NCBI GenBank assembly: GCA_951640195.1
Contig: OX621164.1
Span: 1,283,098 to 1,347,097, forward strand
Reading direction: 5' to 3'
DNA: 64,000 bases
Origin: Porpolomopsis calyptriformis
Lineage: Eukaryota > Basidiomycota > Agaricomycetes > Agaricales > Hygrophoraceae
Shown here: piece by piece, positions 1-11,424 of the stretch
Numbering within the stretch: the first letter of the stretch is position 1
Layout: every line of letters begins with the position of its first letter
Program-made: the position numbers and the translations under genes
The notes under the pieces: model-generated
The model's input: the letters and a program-made list of their open reading frames with translations, nothing else
What the model was told of the DNA's origin: nothing
Database searches by the model: none

Positions 1-971
1 CACGTCTTCAGAAGGACCTTTTGTGGGGTCTCGCGCGAGCGTGGGGGTCGGCCTTGAGTGAGTTCGATGGCCGTGATACCGAATGACCAGATGTCAGCGG
101 AGGCATCATATTGGTGACCCTGAATGAGTTCCGGGGCCATCCAACAAGGCTGAGCAGCTCGGTTACGCTACGACCTAGAGTGATGTGAAGAAAAAAGAAG
201 GCGTACTGTTCCGACAAACGACTTGCGTTTGCCCATTCTGGGCGCCTTGACGGAGGGATCAAAGTTGACGGTGCGTTTGGTGGTGTGGTGATGATCGGTG
301 TCGTCGGCAAGGTTGGCGGAGACGCCGAGGTCACCGAGGAGGACGGTGCCGTCGTCGTCGATGAGCATGTTGGCTGCTTTTACGTCGCGATGAATGAATC
401 CGTTAACGTGAAGGTAGCTGCGCTGACAACCGTCAATGTGGCACAGCAGATGAGTATAATGACACAAACTTGAGGCCTTCAAGAGCCTGCTTGAGAATGC
501 AACGGACGACTTCCTCGCTCATGCCACCCGACCAACCGTAGCGCATGACATCAGCGGCGCTACCCTTGTTCATGAGCCGAAGTGCGATGTAGAGCTTGTG
601 GCCGTCCATCCAGGTACCGCGCACGCGAAGGACGTTAGGATGTTTAGAAAGAGACATGAGCGCTGTCTCGCGCTTGAGAAGACGTAGAGAGTGGGGGGGT
701 AGAGAGTCGAGGTCGAGAACCTTAAGAGCGCATGGGGTGGGCGCCGAGGGTGGAGTGTTCAGGGATGGCGGCTTTGGGTTGTGTAGGGCAGTGTAAACGA
801 TGGAGGATGCACCGAAGCCGATTGGAGGACCGAGTGTGTAATCGGCAGGGTTGTTGCTGCGACGCCGTTCAGGGATGTGCAGCATGACGGAAAATGCAGA
901 AATATTTACCTGTAGAGATTCCACTCGTCTTGGACGGCACCGATGAAGCCTTTGGAGGCCAAGTCCACCAT
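1..971 (-). CDS. STE20-group protein kinase of the FRAY/OSR1-SPAK type, 5' part only
   Basis: Ser/Thr kinase N-terminal part; the gene runs off the left edge. The start at 971 gives a short exon ([11 protein letters not shown]... ending WNLY), then an intron to about 850, then [19 protein letters not shown]. The glycine loop is [15 protein letters not shown]. Also seen are the VAIK-equivalent lysine ([11 protein letters not shown]), the catalytic loop [10 protein letters not shown], the Mg-binding motif as DLGVSA (DFG is DLG, usual in this family), and the P+1/APE segment WMAPELIQG near position 130. The Tyr-x-Leu-Gly-x-Pro-Ile-Gly-Phe-Gly-Ala-Ser signature is characteristic of FRAY/OSR1-like kinases, which act in stress and ion-homeostasis signalling. 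Several short introns separate the exons. The C-terminal regulatory region is outside the window. The gene is divergent from the next kinase across 221 bp. Confidence 0.85.
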
Positions 972-1192
972 GGGAGTGAAGGGGGTCAGGAGGCAGCCAT
1001 CGGACCAAATTGGAATAGATAAAATAAATTATTTATTTTTTCGGGATAAGCCTAATTAGGATTTTAAAGTTCATGTTTGTACCCCGGACAGTTTTTCTCA
1101 CGGTAACTCAACATCCCGAACTCACCCTAACCTTCACGTCCTCCACAGGCTCGTCTCGAGGCGCTTGCAGCATTGGGCCTCATTGTCGCTGC

Positions 1193-3750
1193 ATGGCACC
1201 GAAAGAACCTTGTGCCAAATATCAATACGTGCTTACTGCTGCTGGTCCAAAGATCCTCCCTGTCCCAGACGAAGAGTCAAAGGACGAGGAGTCGCCTGCT
1301 GACTACAACGCGGGTGGCTACCTGCCAGTAAAGGTTGACGATTGTTTCAAAGACGGCCGTTATCGAGTCGTTAGAAAGCTTGGGTACGCTCTTTCTTGCC
1401 TTTCCGTGCCTGGGCTCATGCCACGCAATCGCTTTTCCAGCTGGGGTCATTTCTCAACGGTTTGGCTTGTAAAAGATAACCAGTGCGTCCTCTTGCAATC
1501 AAGTAGCACCTATTCATGGTTTGACAATACCCATAGCACAAACCACCATTCTGCCCTCAAAGTCGTCAAGTCCGCGGGTCGGTATGCCGAAACCGCCCGT
1601 GACGAGATAAAGCTTCTATCTAAAGTTGCCGAGGGTTCTCTTTCACACCCAGGCCGAAACCATATCGTCTCCTTCCTCGACTCTTTCGCACACTCTAACT
1701 TGGAGGCTTCCCATATTTGCATCGTTTTCGAACCACTAGGCGAGAACCTTCTCGCGCTTATCGACCGTCACAAGAAGACCGGTGTCCCTCGAGCACTTGT
1801 AAAGGTAATTGCACGGCAAATGCTACTTGGGCTTGCCTATCTTCATGACCAATGTGATCTCGTGCACACCGATATCAAACCCGAGAATATCCGTAAGTTC
1901 CATCCGTCCACGTATGCATTACCCTAACCGCCATCCCAGTGATATCCATTGCCGATATCGAATCACACATCCACACTGAGCTGACTCGCTGCCCTTCCCC
2001 GACGTCGCGCCGCGTTGGGGTCCCCCTACCGGCCAAATCACGCGCGGGTGGCGTCGCCATCCCAGCCACCCATTCCAGGAGGCAAGTCCAGATTTTCGAC
2101 TCACAACCGCTATCAAGTCCTGCACGCGGACTTCTTTGTGGGAGTAAGGGTAGCAGCGCAAGCCTTGGTGGTAGTAGCATGAAACCCGTCCCCCGAGTCT
2201 CATCTGGGGTTAATTCCCTTAAACCACCCCTTGCGGCGGCGGCTGCGCCAGTGTCAAAGCCCAGCCCAGCTCCCCGACAAGGCTCCTCTGGCTCCTCTGC
2301 AGCCTCATCGACGTCCTCCTCATCGCTTTCCATGACGTCGACGGTGATAGCAAGTACCCCAGCCACGTCTGTCAGTCACGGTAGCAACACATCTGTGATG
2401 TGCGGAATGAAACCATTGGATAAAACGAGTACCGAACACGTTGAGTGCGCTAATCTCATGGGTGCAACAAACATGTGTTCGGAGCGGGGGGAAGCGGGAA
2501 ACGCTTTGGGGGAATGTCACGCGGCCAAATCTAACGCGGTTCCTATTCCAGGCTCATCTCCGTGGAAAGAAAGTGCCGTGAACAGCTCATCGTCATGGCG
2601 CGACTTGGTGGCTCCTGTGGCTCGCAAGCCCAAAGCTGCCTTTCCAACACCCTCTGCTCAGAAACAGCAGTCATCATCCTCTCCGCAATCATCTTCATCG
2701 CGAACTGATCCTGCGGCGCGGTTTGTGGGTGGGACTGCTAGTCCTGCCCCAGCCGTTGTGGTGTCGGCCTCTGTTTCGATCTCCTGCGGAGGTATGGGTG
2801 CCATGTTGTCGCAGAGTACTGACGATGGAAGTGACAGTAGTAGGGGGTATTGCCAGCTAGATTTACCCGGAAATCTCAAATTCAATACCAACGGTTTACC
2901 TTCTCTGCTGACCCAAACTGCCCCACGCGACAAATCCCACCTTACTTCATCGTCTACCTCCTCGTTGACCGAACAGCCGTACACACCTCTTCCGCATTCA
3001 ACTTCTGCATTTACTGATACCCTAGTATACTCTATTCCCGGAATTGCATCTCCACCCAGCCCCCCTGCTCCCTCGCCGTCCCCCCCACCTCCCCCACCTA
3101 TCTCAATCAAGATTGCGGACCTAGGAAATGCGACGCCAAGTACGCGACATTTCACTGACGATATTCAGACACGACAGTACCGCTCTCCCGAAGCGATCTT
3201 GGGACGACGGGACTGGGATGCACGGGTGGATGTTTGGAGTTTGGCTTGTGTGGTCAGTTAATCTTTTTAATTTGACTCCTCCGCGCTTGCGCTGATGGTA
3301 GGTGATGATTATAGGTATTTGAATTATTGACGGCCGAGTACCTCTTTGATCCCCACGGACAAGGCGAGTTATTTACCAAAGACGACGACCATATGGCGCA
3401 AATCATCGAGTTGCTTGGGGATTTCCCACTTCAGGCAAAGATGGGTGGCAGGTACAGCCGGGAGCTGTTCGACCATACAGGTGCGTTGTCATTCCAACAT
3501 TAATTGTCCACGTGAGTCTGAATGATGGATGCTAGGTGTGCTGCGGTACATACGTACACTGAAGCCATGGCCACTCAAGCGTGTGATGATTGAGAAGTAT
3601 CTGTTTTCTGAGGCAGATGCTGTAGCGCTGTGTGCGTTTTTGGAGCCCATGCTCGTGGCTGACATGCGTGAGCGGAAGAAGGCGTACGAGATGATGGATC
3701 ACGAGTGGTTGACGGTCACCCAGGAAGACGGAGAAATGGGAGAGTGGTAG
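1193..3750 (+). CDS. SR-protein-specific kinase (SRPK/Sky1/Dsk1 family)
   Basis: Kinase that phosphorylates Arg-Ser-rich splicing and transport factors. The start at 1193 gives MAPKEPCAKYQYV; the GGYLPVKVDDCFKDGRYRVV segment just before the ATP loop is diagnostic of SRPKs. Introns read at 1384-1440, 1483-1536, 1893-1939, 3253-3314 and 3481-3535 restore a continuous kinase: KLGWGHFSTVWL, ALKVVKS, VHTDIKPENIL (catalytic loop), then a long Ser/Pro-rich spacer of about 370 residues encoded at roughly 1960-3105, then IKIADLGNATPSTRHF, QTRQYRSPE and the C-lobe. A split kinase core with a large spacer insert is the hallmark of the family. The spacer ends in a polyproline run. The intron at 1483-1536 is 54 nt and stop-free, so retention would not break the frame. 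Confidence 0.93.
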
Positions 3751-4330
3751 GAAGAGGAGAGAGGCGTCGGTTGACCCGACGACGGATCTGTGCTCTTCCG
3801 TCTGTTGACCTGGATCGCTGCTAGACTATCTTAGAGGGGGCTTGCCTGCCCCCTGGTTTCATTCTTAGTTTTCGCTCCGGCTTGTCTTCCGCTTTTGGGT
3901 TTTGGTTTTTCTCTTCGCTTTACCATACATTAGACTCTCGTAACCTACTGTTGCTGACCTGGTAGCGCAGCTCCGTTTTTTGGACCTTCTCATAGTAACT
4001 TAGTATCGTTGATCTCGCATGTATCCATGTTTCCTTACCGCTTACATGTAAGTAGTATTAGACCAATTCCATCAAAGTTTTTCTCGCATTTCCATCCCTC
4101 AATAGAAAATTACCCTTTTGTCCATCATATGTCCACTCGGCGGGTACACGCGAATAACGATCCAGCTCCACGCTACAAGTGGTTTTTTAAACAAGGAAAT
4201 GAATATGCCAGAGACCAAGTCAATGGATAGAAAGAAGAATAAAACTTTTAAGGTAATAGTGTAATGAAAGCGAGAGTGTGGATATATTTGAAATGTCCGG
4301 AAATAATAATTTCTGCCATCGCATCAAACC
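3751..4330. other. Convergent intergenic region, no gene seen
   Basis: Lies between the 3' ends of the SRPK gene (plus) and the chitin deacetylase gene (minus). It is AT-rich toward 4060-4320 and probably holds both 3' UTRs. A 73-codon open frame at 4009-4230 has no recognisable features. Confidence 0.6.
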
Positions 4331-6222
4331 TCAAAGCAGGAGTAAGCCAACACCGGCTGTGATGCCAGCCAAGATGGTGAACAACAACCCAGCCACGTTC
4401 ATGCCAGTCACAGAACTCGCAGAGTTGGGATGGCCGCTGGAGCCATGAGAGCCGGATGTACCCGTGGCGCCTGGGGCACCGGATGAAATAGTGGCCGCTA
4501 TAGCATGGATCTGTTTAGGGACTTCAAAGAGAGACCATGAGAGAAACATAGCCCACCTGAAATAGCCGGCGGGTTGGTGCTGTTATTGTTGGTCTCAATG
4601 TAGGCATCCGCAGGGGGCAGATTCAAACAGCTGATGACAGGCTTGATGTTGAAGTGGTGGGCGAGGGCGTCTGGAAGCTGTAAAACATGATCAATGCCCG
4701 GCGATCAACTCAAGGTGAGATGAAAGGACAACTTACAATGTATCCGGTAGCTACATCAACAGACTGTTGGAACAAGTCGTGTTCAAGTACGATGAATCCA
4801 GTGTTGATTTGACTGGCATTGTTGATAATTTGCTCCCAGTTCTGGAGAACCTGCTGGACGGTAATTGAACCACCGGCGATGTTGAAATCTAGAAATTCCA
4901 AACAGTTAAGAGGATGAGGAATCAAAAAAGAGGTCATTTACCCCCAGTATCGAACGTGGCTTGAGGGCTGATTCTAGTCCAGATGACGGGGGTGAGCCCC
5001 ATGGCTAAGGAGATGGCACGAACGCGGTCACTAATAAGTGAAGGGTCGTTGAGAAGAAAAAAAGAGTGGAAGACAGTGCAATTAGGACTGACTCGATATC
5101 ACCATATGGGGGCCTCATCTGGTTGGGCGTTACGCCGAGAATATCCTTGATAACCTTCTTCGACCAGCCCAACTCGGCAATGATTTCCTCATTGGTCAGT
5201 GTAGTGAGTGAGGGATGGCTCCAAGTATGAACGCCGACCTGATGTTGGCCCATGTACTGGGACTGCAACATGGCCGGGAATGAAATAGCTCTAGAGGGAT
5301 ATAAAAATGAGTAGCGAGTCCAGCATGGGAAAAGAGAAGTCTTGTACCTCGAACCGACAACAAAGAACGTAGACTTGAGATTGGCAGAATCCAGATATTG
5401 CATCAGATTGGGGGTATAAAATGCCGGACCATCATCATAAGTAAGACCCCAGGTCATTTTACTGGGACAAGTTGTGATATCCGACTTTCGGGTGCATCCG
5501 CCACAAGTCCACCAGCAGCGGTTGGCATCATCTGCGATTGCTTGTGGATTAGCCGGGCATCCACCTGGGATGGTGGGGCTGATATTGGGGATTACGACTC
5601 CGGAATTAGTGACTTCTTGAATCCATTGTTGAACTTCCGGAGAATCAGTCGGAGGCGGTTTGTCCAATGGAGGATAGTTGGAGGGGCTGAGAAGGGCGGC
5701 TATCGTTTGTTGCATCAATGAATAGCTCTCAGGAAAAAGAGAAGGAAACTGACCGTTGGGTAGAGGAGGTGCACCGGGAATATAAGTTGGGACGGAACCA
5801 GGGGCATATGTAGAATCGAGAGGTGCGGTGGCCTGAGAAACGGCGCCAGAAACGATAGAGGCAAGGGGAATTGCAGTTGGATTGGTAGCTTCAAGAGAGA
5901 ACGTGTAGACAATGGATGGAGTGGCGACGGTTGTTGGGCTGGCACCAGGAGGTGGGGGGGCCGAAGACGCGGGTGGGGGCTGGGCTGGGGCAGAAGTTGA
6001 GGGGGAAGAGGGTGACGACGGCGGGGGCGGAGGAGGGGCCGGCGCAGAAGAGGGAGGGGGAGGCGGGGGGGGACGTGGAGCAGATGTAGCCGGAGGGGGT
6101 GCGTTGCCAGGAGGGGTGGTGACGGCCTGTCGGGCGCGGATGTGATTACGGGGGAGATGAGGGAAATCGTGGGCGACGACCCAGAGGGGGAGGGCGAGGA
6201 TGGAGAAATGAATGAACTTCAT
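4331..6222 (-). CDS. GPI-anchored chitin deacetylase (polysaccharide deacetylase, CE4)
   Basis: Removes acetyl groups from cell-wall chitin to give chitosan. The start at 6222 gives a signal peptide (MKFIHFSILALPLWVVAH). It is followed by a Pro/Ala/Ser-rich stalk of about 60 residues, then a Cys-rich segment (CWWTCGGCTRKSDITTC) and the CE4 fold. Motifs in order are TYDDGPAFYTP (motif 1, metal and base Asp), HTWSHPSLT (motif 2, metal His) and RPPYGDIE (motif 3). Later exons encode the rest of the barrel (FIVLEHDLF). The C-terminus is a Ser/Gly-rich linker followed by a hydrophobic tail ending GLLLL, a typical GPI-attachment signal. At least five short introns interrupt it. The next gene on the same strand ends only 133 bp upstream. 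All three CE4 motifs look intact. Confidence 0.93.
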
Positions 6223-6355
6223 TGGTAGTAAAAGATCGTGGTTAAAGAGAAAGAAAAATTGAGTGATCAAAAAAAAAATGAAATCGAAAAAATGGGTTGC
6301 AACTAAACAAACATGTACAAATACATGTTTTTTAAATAAAAAAATTATTATTTTT

Positions 6356-7392
6356 TTATGCATTCTTTTGCCTCTTTGTCTTGGGCTTTTCGAGGTCAAT
6401 CTCTTCCTCATCATCACCATCACTCTCCTCCTCTTCAGAATCAAGCTCGTCATCCCGTCCTCCATGACCAAAGAAGTGATCAATTGCGTCCGGGTAAATC
6501 TCATTCGCGACACTCAACCCGATCTGCCACGAGAAATGCTTAGCATACTCAAAATACCAAATCATCCCCCAACTCACCTCAAACGGATCAGCCTCGCGCT
6601 CGAAAAAGTTGAAGAAGCTGCCGCCGTCAGCAGGTATGTCGTCCTCGTCCTCACCCTGGTCAAATGGATGCAACTTCGTCAGCGCTTTCGCCGGATCCTT
6701 CCAGCTGATTTTCATCGCCTGAGAAACAGGTGTCATTTTTACACAGTCCATAATTCATACTCATCCCTACCGTTGGCTTCGCATCCCGTTCCCACGAGAA
6801 TTGCATATTCGCCTCTGAAATGCCGTCGGCACCAGGCTCCGAATCAGCCCATTGAGCGGGGGGCACAAAGTTGAACTCTTTTTTCAACACCTTGTCTGAA
6901 AAGAACGGGTTTTCTTTGAATCCCTTATTAAGCGCCATGTCAGTGATCGTCATAGAATGTGATCTCGCCACCCACAAATTCAATAGTAAAACATCTCGGT
7001 TCGCCCGAGTGTCTCGTCACAGATACGTCTTCGAGGTAGCTGATGGCAAGCTGGTCTGCGTTGTGTTGGATGTGGTACGCGACCAGCGCGTGATTCATGA
7101 TCGACACTGGCCAGAATTTCGGTATCGTCTTCAATATCAACCGTCTTTTCTCATAAACAGGGACCATCTCGATATGGCTGCGGCGGTCTGTTCCCATGAA
7201 AATCTATTTAGTTTTCCGAGACCCCGTGGTACATGGATCCTGCTTGCCGATAGCCAGCTCCGCTCGAGCTTGTTCTCTCTGAATAGCCTCCAACTTCTTG
7301 GCATCCTCGTCGCTGAGGTCTACGCCTTGCAGGGGGTTCTTCTCCACGTCCGCTCCTGGAGACGCGCGCTTTTTACCCGCTTTGGTTGACAT
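6356..7392 (-). CDS. NAP-family histone chaperone, SET/TAF-I-beta type
   Basis: Histone chaperone of the nucleosome-assembly superfamily. The start at 7392 gives MSTKAGKKRASPGADVEKN and a helix rich in Glu, Gln and Ala (dimerisation helix). Exons then encode PVYEKRRLILKTIPKFW, which matches the SET signature (Tyr/Phe-x-Lys-Arg, Ile-Pro-x-Phe-Trp), then EDVSVTRH, ENPFFSDKVLKKEF and GGSFFNFFERE. The protein ends in a strongly acidic tail (SEEEESDGDDEEEIDLE) and a basic end (KTKRQKNA) that may act as a nuclear signal. The earmuff spacing and ENPFF motif fit SET/INHAT better than NAP1. Several introns are present. It sits in tandem between chitin deacetylase and SAC1, with about 135 bp on each side. 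Confidence 0.87.
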
Positions 7393-7530
7393 GATGGAAG
7401 TGAGGGGGATGAAGGTTTTGAATCTGAGAAAATTTTAGTCAACAACGGCTTCTTCCGTATATTAGACACTCCGCCCATTGATTACGGCAATTAAATACGC
7501 TCTAGAATACGAAGAGTTCCAATCTCCATC

Positions 7531-10261
7531 CTAATCAACCCTTTTTTTAGTCCCCATCTCGACCTCATCCAAACGACAAGGTGCCCCTGCTTTCGCGGTA
7601 AAGTGTCTGGATGGAGCCATACTTTCACTCGACCCCCCAATTCCCTTCCCATGATGCCCAGAGCGGTACCCGGGTCCCTGATAATAAATTGTGTTGGTAA
7701 ATGGTATAAGTCGAGGCCAGGACACATATTCAATGCCGTGAATGAATATGAAGATCAGAGAGAGGGACAGCAGCATGAACCAGAGCATAAAGTAATAATA
7801 GAGAGAATAGTCTGAGCATCGGATTCAGTTAGGCATAGTAAGCTCTAGAAAGGTCACCTACCGGATGATCGAGGCAAAGTAAGTCCCGCACATATCATGA
7901 ATAGAGAAAATGAGGTCACATATGGGACCTTGGATGAAGTATAAGATTGGTTAAGCTACTCAATGGAGAGCTTACCGAGCGTATGAGCAGCGGACGATTA
8001 TCGGCCAGGAGAAACATCGACGACGACGGTCCTTTTCTTGGAATCCAAGCTCCAGTAAACAAATCAAAGGCATCCTACAATGCGTAAAGCCAGTTAAAAA
8101 GGTCAACCGAGAGTAAGAGTCTGCACGCTTACTTGTCTTGCCCCGTCAAAGTGATTGTTCTTGAGATATCGTAACGCACCCTTGCAACCATCGTCCAATA
8201 TTCCCCGCTTGGTTCGCTTGTTTAGTCTGGTGAAATCTGATTTCATGGCACCCGAACCGCTATATGACTTGGCTATCCAGTCGCCATGGTCGGTCCAAAC
8301 TGTCCACAAGAGTTCAAGTACACAACACGTAAATAAAGAGGCTCAATTGAAACACGCTTACGGTTACGGAAATCCTGGCTCAAGGATTCGTAATCATCGA
8401 TGGATGCGTCCGACGACAGGATTCCTATGGATTGCAGTTGTTCATTGAGGATAAATTTTGCCAAGGTAGCTTGCACGACATTTGTTCTGTCCAGGTTGTC
8501 CATACAATTGGTTCGTACCACACCAATTTGTAGTTTATCCGGCTTGTACTGCATTGCGTCGAGTCGAAAATATCTTTGAAAAACCGTTTGCTGAGTGAGT
8601 GGGCAACAGCGGCGGAAAACTCACCCGTGTTTGTCTAAATTACCCCGCAATCTATCAACGAGCAGGCTGAGGCGATCCCATCGCATTTGCTTGCATTCTT
8701 GGTGAAAGTCAAAATATTCGTATTGAACATTGGCTAAACTTAACTAGGAAGACTGTGAGCCATAATCAGTTGGAATCGCTTAGGACACACTTGATTCAAA
8801 TAACGCTCAAAGGCGTCCTTAACGGGTTTCTCGTGCCCTTTCTGATTAACCAAATTGACTAAAACTTGTTCCCCGTAAAGAGATATCTGCTCTTGGAGAT
8901 GTTTCCGCATGGCCTCGGGCTGATCAAATATTAGACATGGAGCGAAAGGGGGGGAGGGGATCAGGTAATCGATCGCACCGTTTCCTCAAGATCCATGATT
9001 TGCAGGTCGGGTTTATACCGCAAGGTACTTATTTCGGCCCAGAACACGGGAATACTGCCGCGAATCTGGACGAAACTCATTTTGATTCCCAAGTCGGAGG
9101 CTGTGTCACCAATGGCCTGTGGATCGTCAACAAGTAGCAATTGCTCTGTCTCATTGAAGTTCGCCACGTGCCCATCTTGGTCAATGCCTCGCCGGAAGTA
9201 GCGAGTACCAGCTCGATGCCGGGAGCGCCGACTAATGAGACAGAGTTGAAAAACGCTACCATGTAAAGATGCCAAACGCGTGTCGAAGGCTGAGGATGGC
9301 ACACTCGTGTAAGTCCCAAACGGTATCCAAGAAATTCTGGGACAAAACACGCACTGCCATACATGATAGGCAATATATACGCACTCAACTGAGAAACTGT
9401 CAGCACCGAGATGGGGAGAAGAGAAGATTCGTACGTCTTGGTTAGATTTCTCACTTGTCGCGTCAATGAACCTCGACTGCAAAAACCTGGGGTCATCTAG
9501 TGTCAGCACAGGACTGAATACCATAAATGAAAGTTTTTCACCTGTTCCAAAAGAATCGGTCATCGGCCTGCAGCATCGGTGAGAAAAATATATCATTTCA
9601 GTGCGCGAATCCCCTTACCACTTCCCATAGTGCTCTATCTTTGTCCTCCTCTCGCATTGCCCATTGAGCTTGCAACCGTCTAGTCAAGTCTAATGTGTAG
9701 CTGAACAAGAAAGGATTGCCGTATAAGTGAGATCGAAGGAGAGCCAACAAATGCGCCTCGACTTGGCGTGGAGGGTATTGCGCAGATATATTGGGGTTCA
9801 GAGGAAGAATGTCGAATTCCGCAGCACGATATACTTCATGGCCCATTAGGCGGCCTCGAAATTCACGGCCGGTTAAAATGATTATATATTCCGCTGAGTG
9901 GTAGAAAGTTGAGCTGCTGAAGACAGAGGAAGCAAGAGGGACAAACATAATGATAAGGAGATCGTTCCCAGGATGCCATACACAAATCCGGGAGATCGGT
10001 AAGCGGTGGAGGGTATAGGAGCGTTGAGTCCTGTTCAAGATAACAGTGAATTCTGTGGGTCAAACATCCTGGAAAGTGAGCCCACTATTCACGACAATGT
10101 CGCCAGAATTTCTATAAATCGTGATTGACGGTGAATTGGAAGGCTCGGCGGGGACAAAAATGTAGGCATCGTTGCTGTCCGTGTACCTAAAACAACGCTG
10201 TAGACAACAGCACGACGAAGAGAGGGACATACAAGGTAAGACGTTGGTGCAGCGACTTCAT
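7531..10261 (-). CDS. SAC1: Phosphoinositide phosphatase SAC1
   Basis: ER/Golgi membrane phosphatase that hydrolyses PI4P. The start at 10261 gives [11 protein letters not shown]; an intron joins it to [17 protein letters not shown] and [12 protein letters not shown], the usual fungal Sac1 N-terminus. The active-site CX5R motif is visible as [17 protein letters not shown] around 8480-8520. The C-terminal exon holds a hydrophobic segment ([15 protein letters not shown]) followed by [11 protein letters not shown], matching the conserved Trp-Pro-Arg-Leu after the last membrane helix. A polar tail ends at 7531; the last exon could be shortened by an unseen intron. The gene carries many introns of about 50 bp. 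It is divergent from the U2A' gene with 85 bp between the start codons. Confidence 0.92.
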
Positions 10262-10346
10262 CGTGGTTTGAGTAACGGACGAGGCGTGTCTTTTGCAGTC
10301 TGAGTCTGAAACCCAAGAGCAATCACTTTACACGCGCAGTGAAGAG

Positions 10347-11259
10347 ATGAAGCTAACACCAGAACTGTTAGCTCAAGCGTCCTCAGCGTTAAACCCCGTC
10401 AAGGAACGACAACTCGACCTCCGAGGCGAGTACGGTTTAAATCCACCTCAGCACACTTACACCAACGGCTCACAGATTATAAAATTCCTGCCATCGAAAA
10501 TCTCGGTGTCACCAGAGTACGTGTTCGCTTTCTCGCAGTGCGTTCTGGTCCATGCTGAGACCTTTTCCGTCTCCACAGGATCAGCATGACGCTATAGACC
10601 TCACAAACAACTTGATACCCTTCCTCGGGAACCTTCCACTGCTAAAGCGACTTCGTACCCTTCTCCTTGCGAACAACCGGATAACATCCATCTCCCCTTC
10701 TCTCCATCTCTCAGTCCCAAATCTCAACATGCTAATTCTCACAAACAACAACATATCCGAGCTGGGCGATTTGGAACCCTTGAAGCAGCTGAGATATCTC
10801 AAGTACATCTCTCTCTTGGGCAATCCCGTGCGGGAAAAAAAGTGGTATCGCGAGTGGCTTGTCTGGAGGCTACGTGGGCTGAGAGTTTTGGATTTTCAGA
10901 GAATTCGAGACAAGGTGTGCATCCGTCTGGAAATTACACTGATTGACCCAGGAGCTCACTGCCGTGTCGTGCAGGAGCGCCAAACCGCCAGAGGGTTGTT
11001 CCTCACCTCAGATGGCATGGAGACCGCCCTCGCGACAACAATATCGAACACCGTGTCGACTCACTCGTCAAAAACTATCATAACCACGGACGAACCGAGA
11101 CCAGCGCCCCTCGCAGCTGGAACAGCGGGTCGGTTGATGTCGAAAGAGGAAGCTGAGGTAGTTAAGCAAGCTATTGCAAACGCATCATCTGTGGAAGAGA
11201 TTAGAAAGCTGGAGAGAAGACTGCGAGAAGGTTATTTACCAGAGGCAGTCGGTGCATAA
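10347..11259 (+). CDS. LEA1: U2 small nuclear ribonucleoprotein A' (leucine-rich repeat protein)
   Basis: Component of the U2 snRNP, which recognises the intron branch point. The start at 10347 gives MKLTPELLAQASSALNPVKE and then RQLDLR. Leucine-rich repeats follow: DAIDLTNNLIPFLGNLPLL, TLLLANNRITSI, LTNNNISELGDLEPL, ISLLGNPV and the cap WRLRGLRVLDFQRIR. The C-terminus has a low-complexity Thr/Ser stretch and IANASSVEEIRKLERRL, conserved in U2A'. Best-fitting introns are 10426-10475, 10517-10578 and 10915-10974, giving 246 residues against about 255 in human. The first intron starts with GC, not GT (see findings). The third has an earlier AG that would shift the frame away from the conserved ERQ. 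Confidence 0.93.
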
Positions 11260-11424
11260 TACAAAAGTATCAGGGTGGGGTTCATCTGTATATTTGCCTA
11301 ATTGTTATCCAATATCCTCTCCGTTTTTTAAGGATGTACTTCAATCGAGGTTCAAGCCGCCCAAGCACACAGTTTAAAAATACAACGGAAAGCGAAAAAC
11401 AACGGTGAAAGGCTAGCCACGATC

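Noticed and set aside
4009..4230. 73-codon frame between SRPK and chitin deacetylase
   Set aside because: No motif, AT-rich, in a convergent 3' UTR region.
5912..6145. Gly-rich plus-strand open frame
   Set aside because: Shadow of the proline-rich stalk of chitin deacetylase on the other strand.
10915..10962. Earlier acceptor (CCCAG near 10951) for U2A' intron 3
   Set aside because: It shifts the frame and loses the conserved ERQ segment; the AG at 10974 keeps it.
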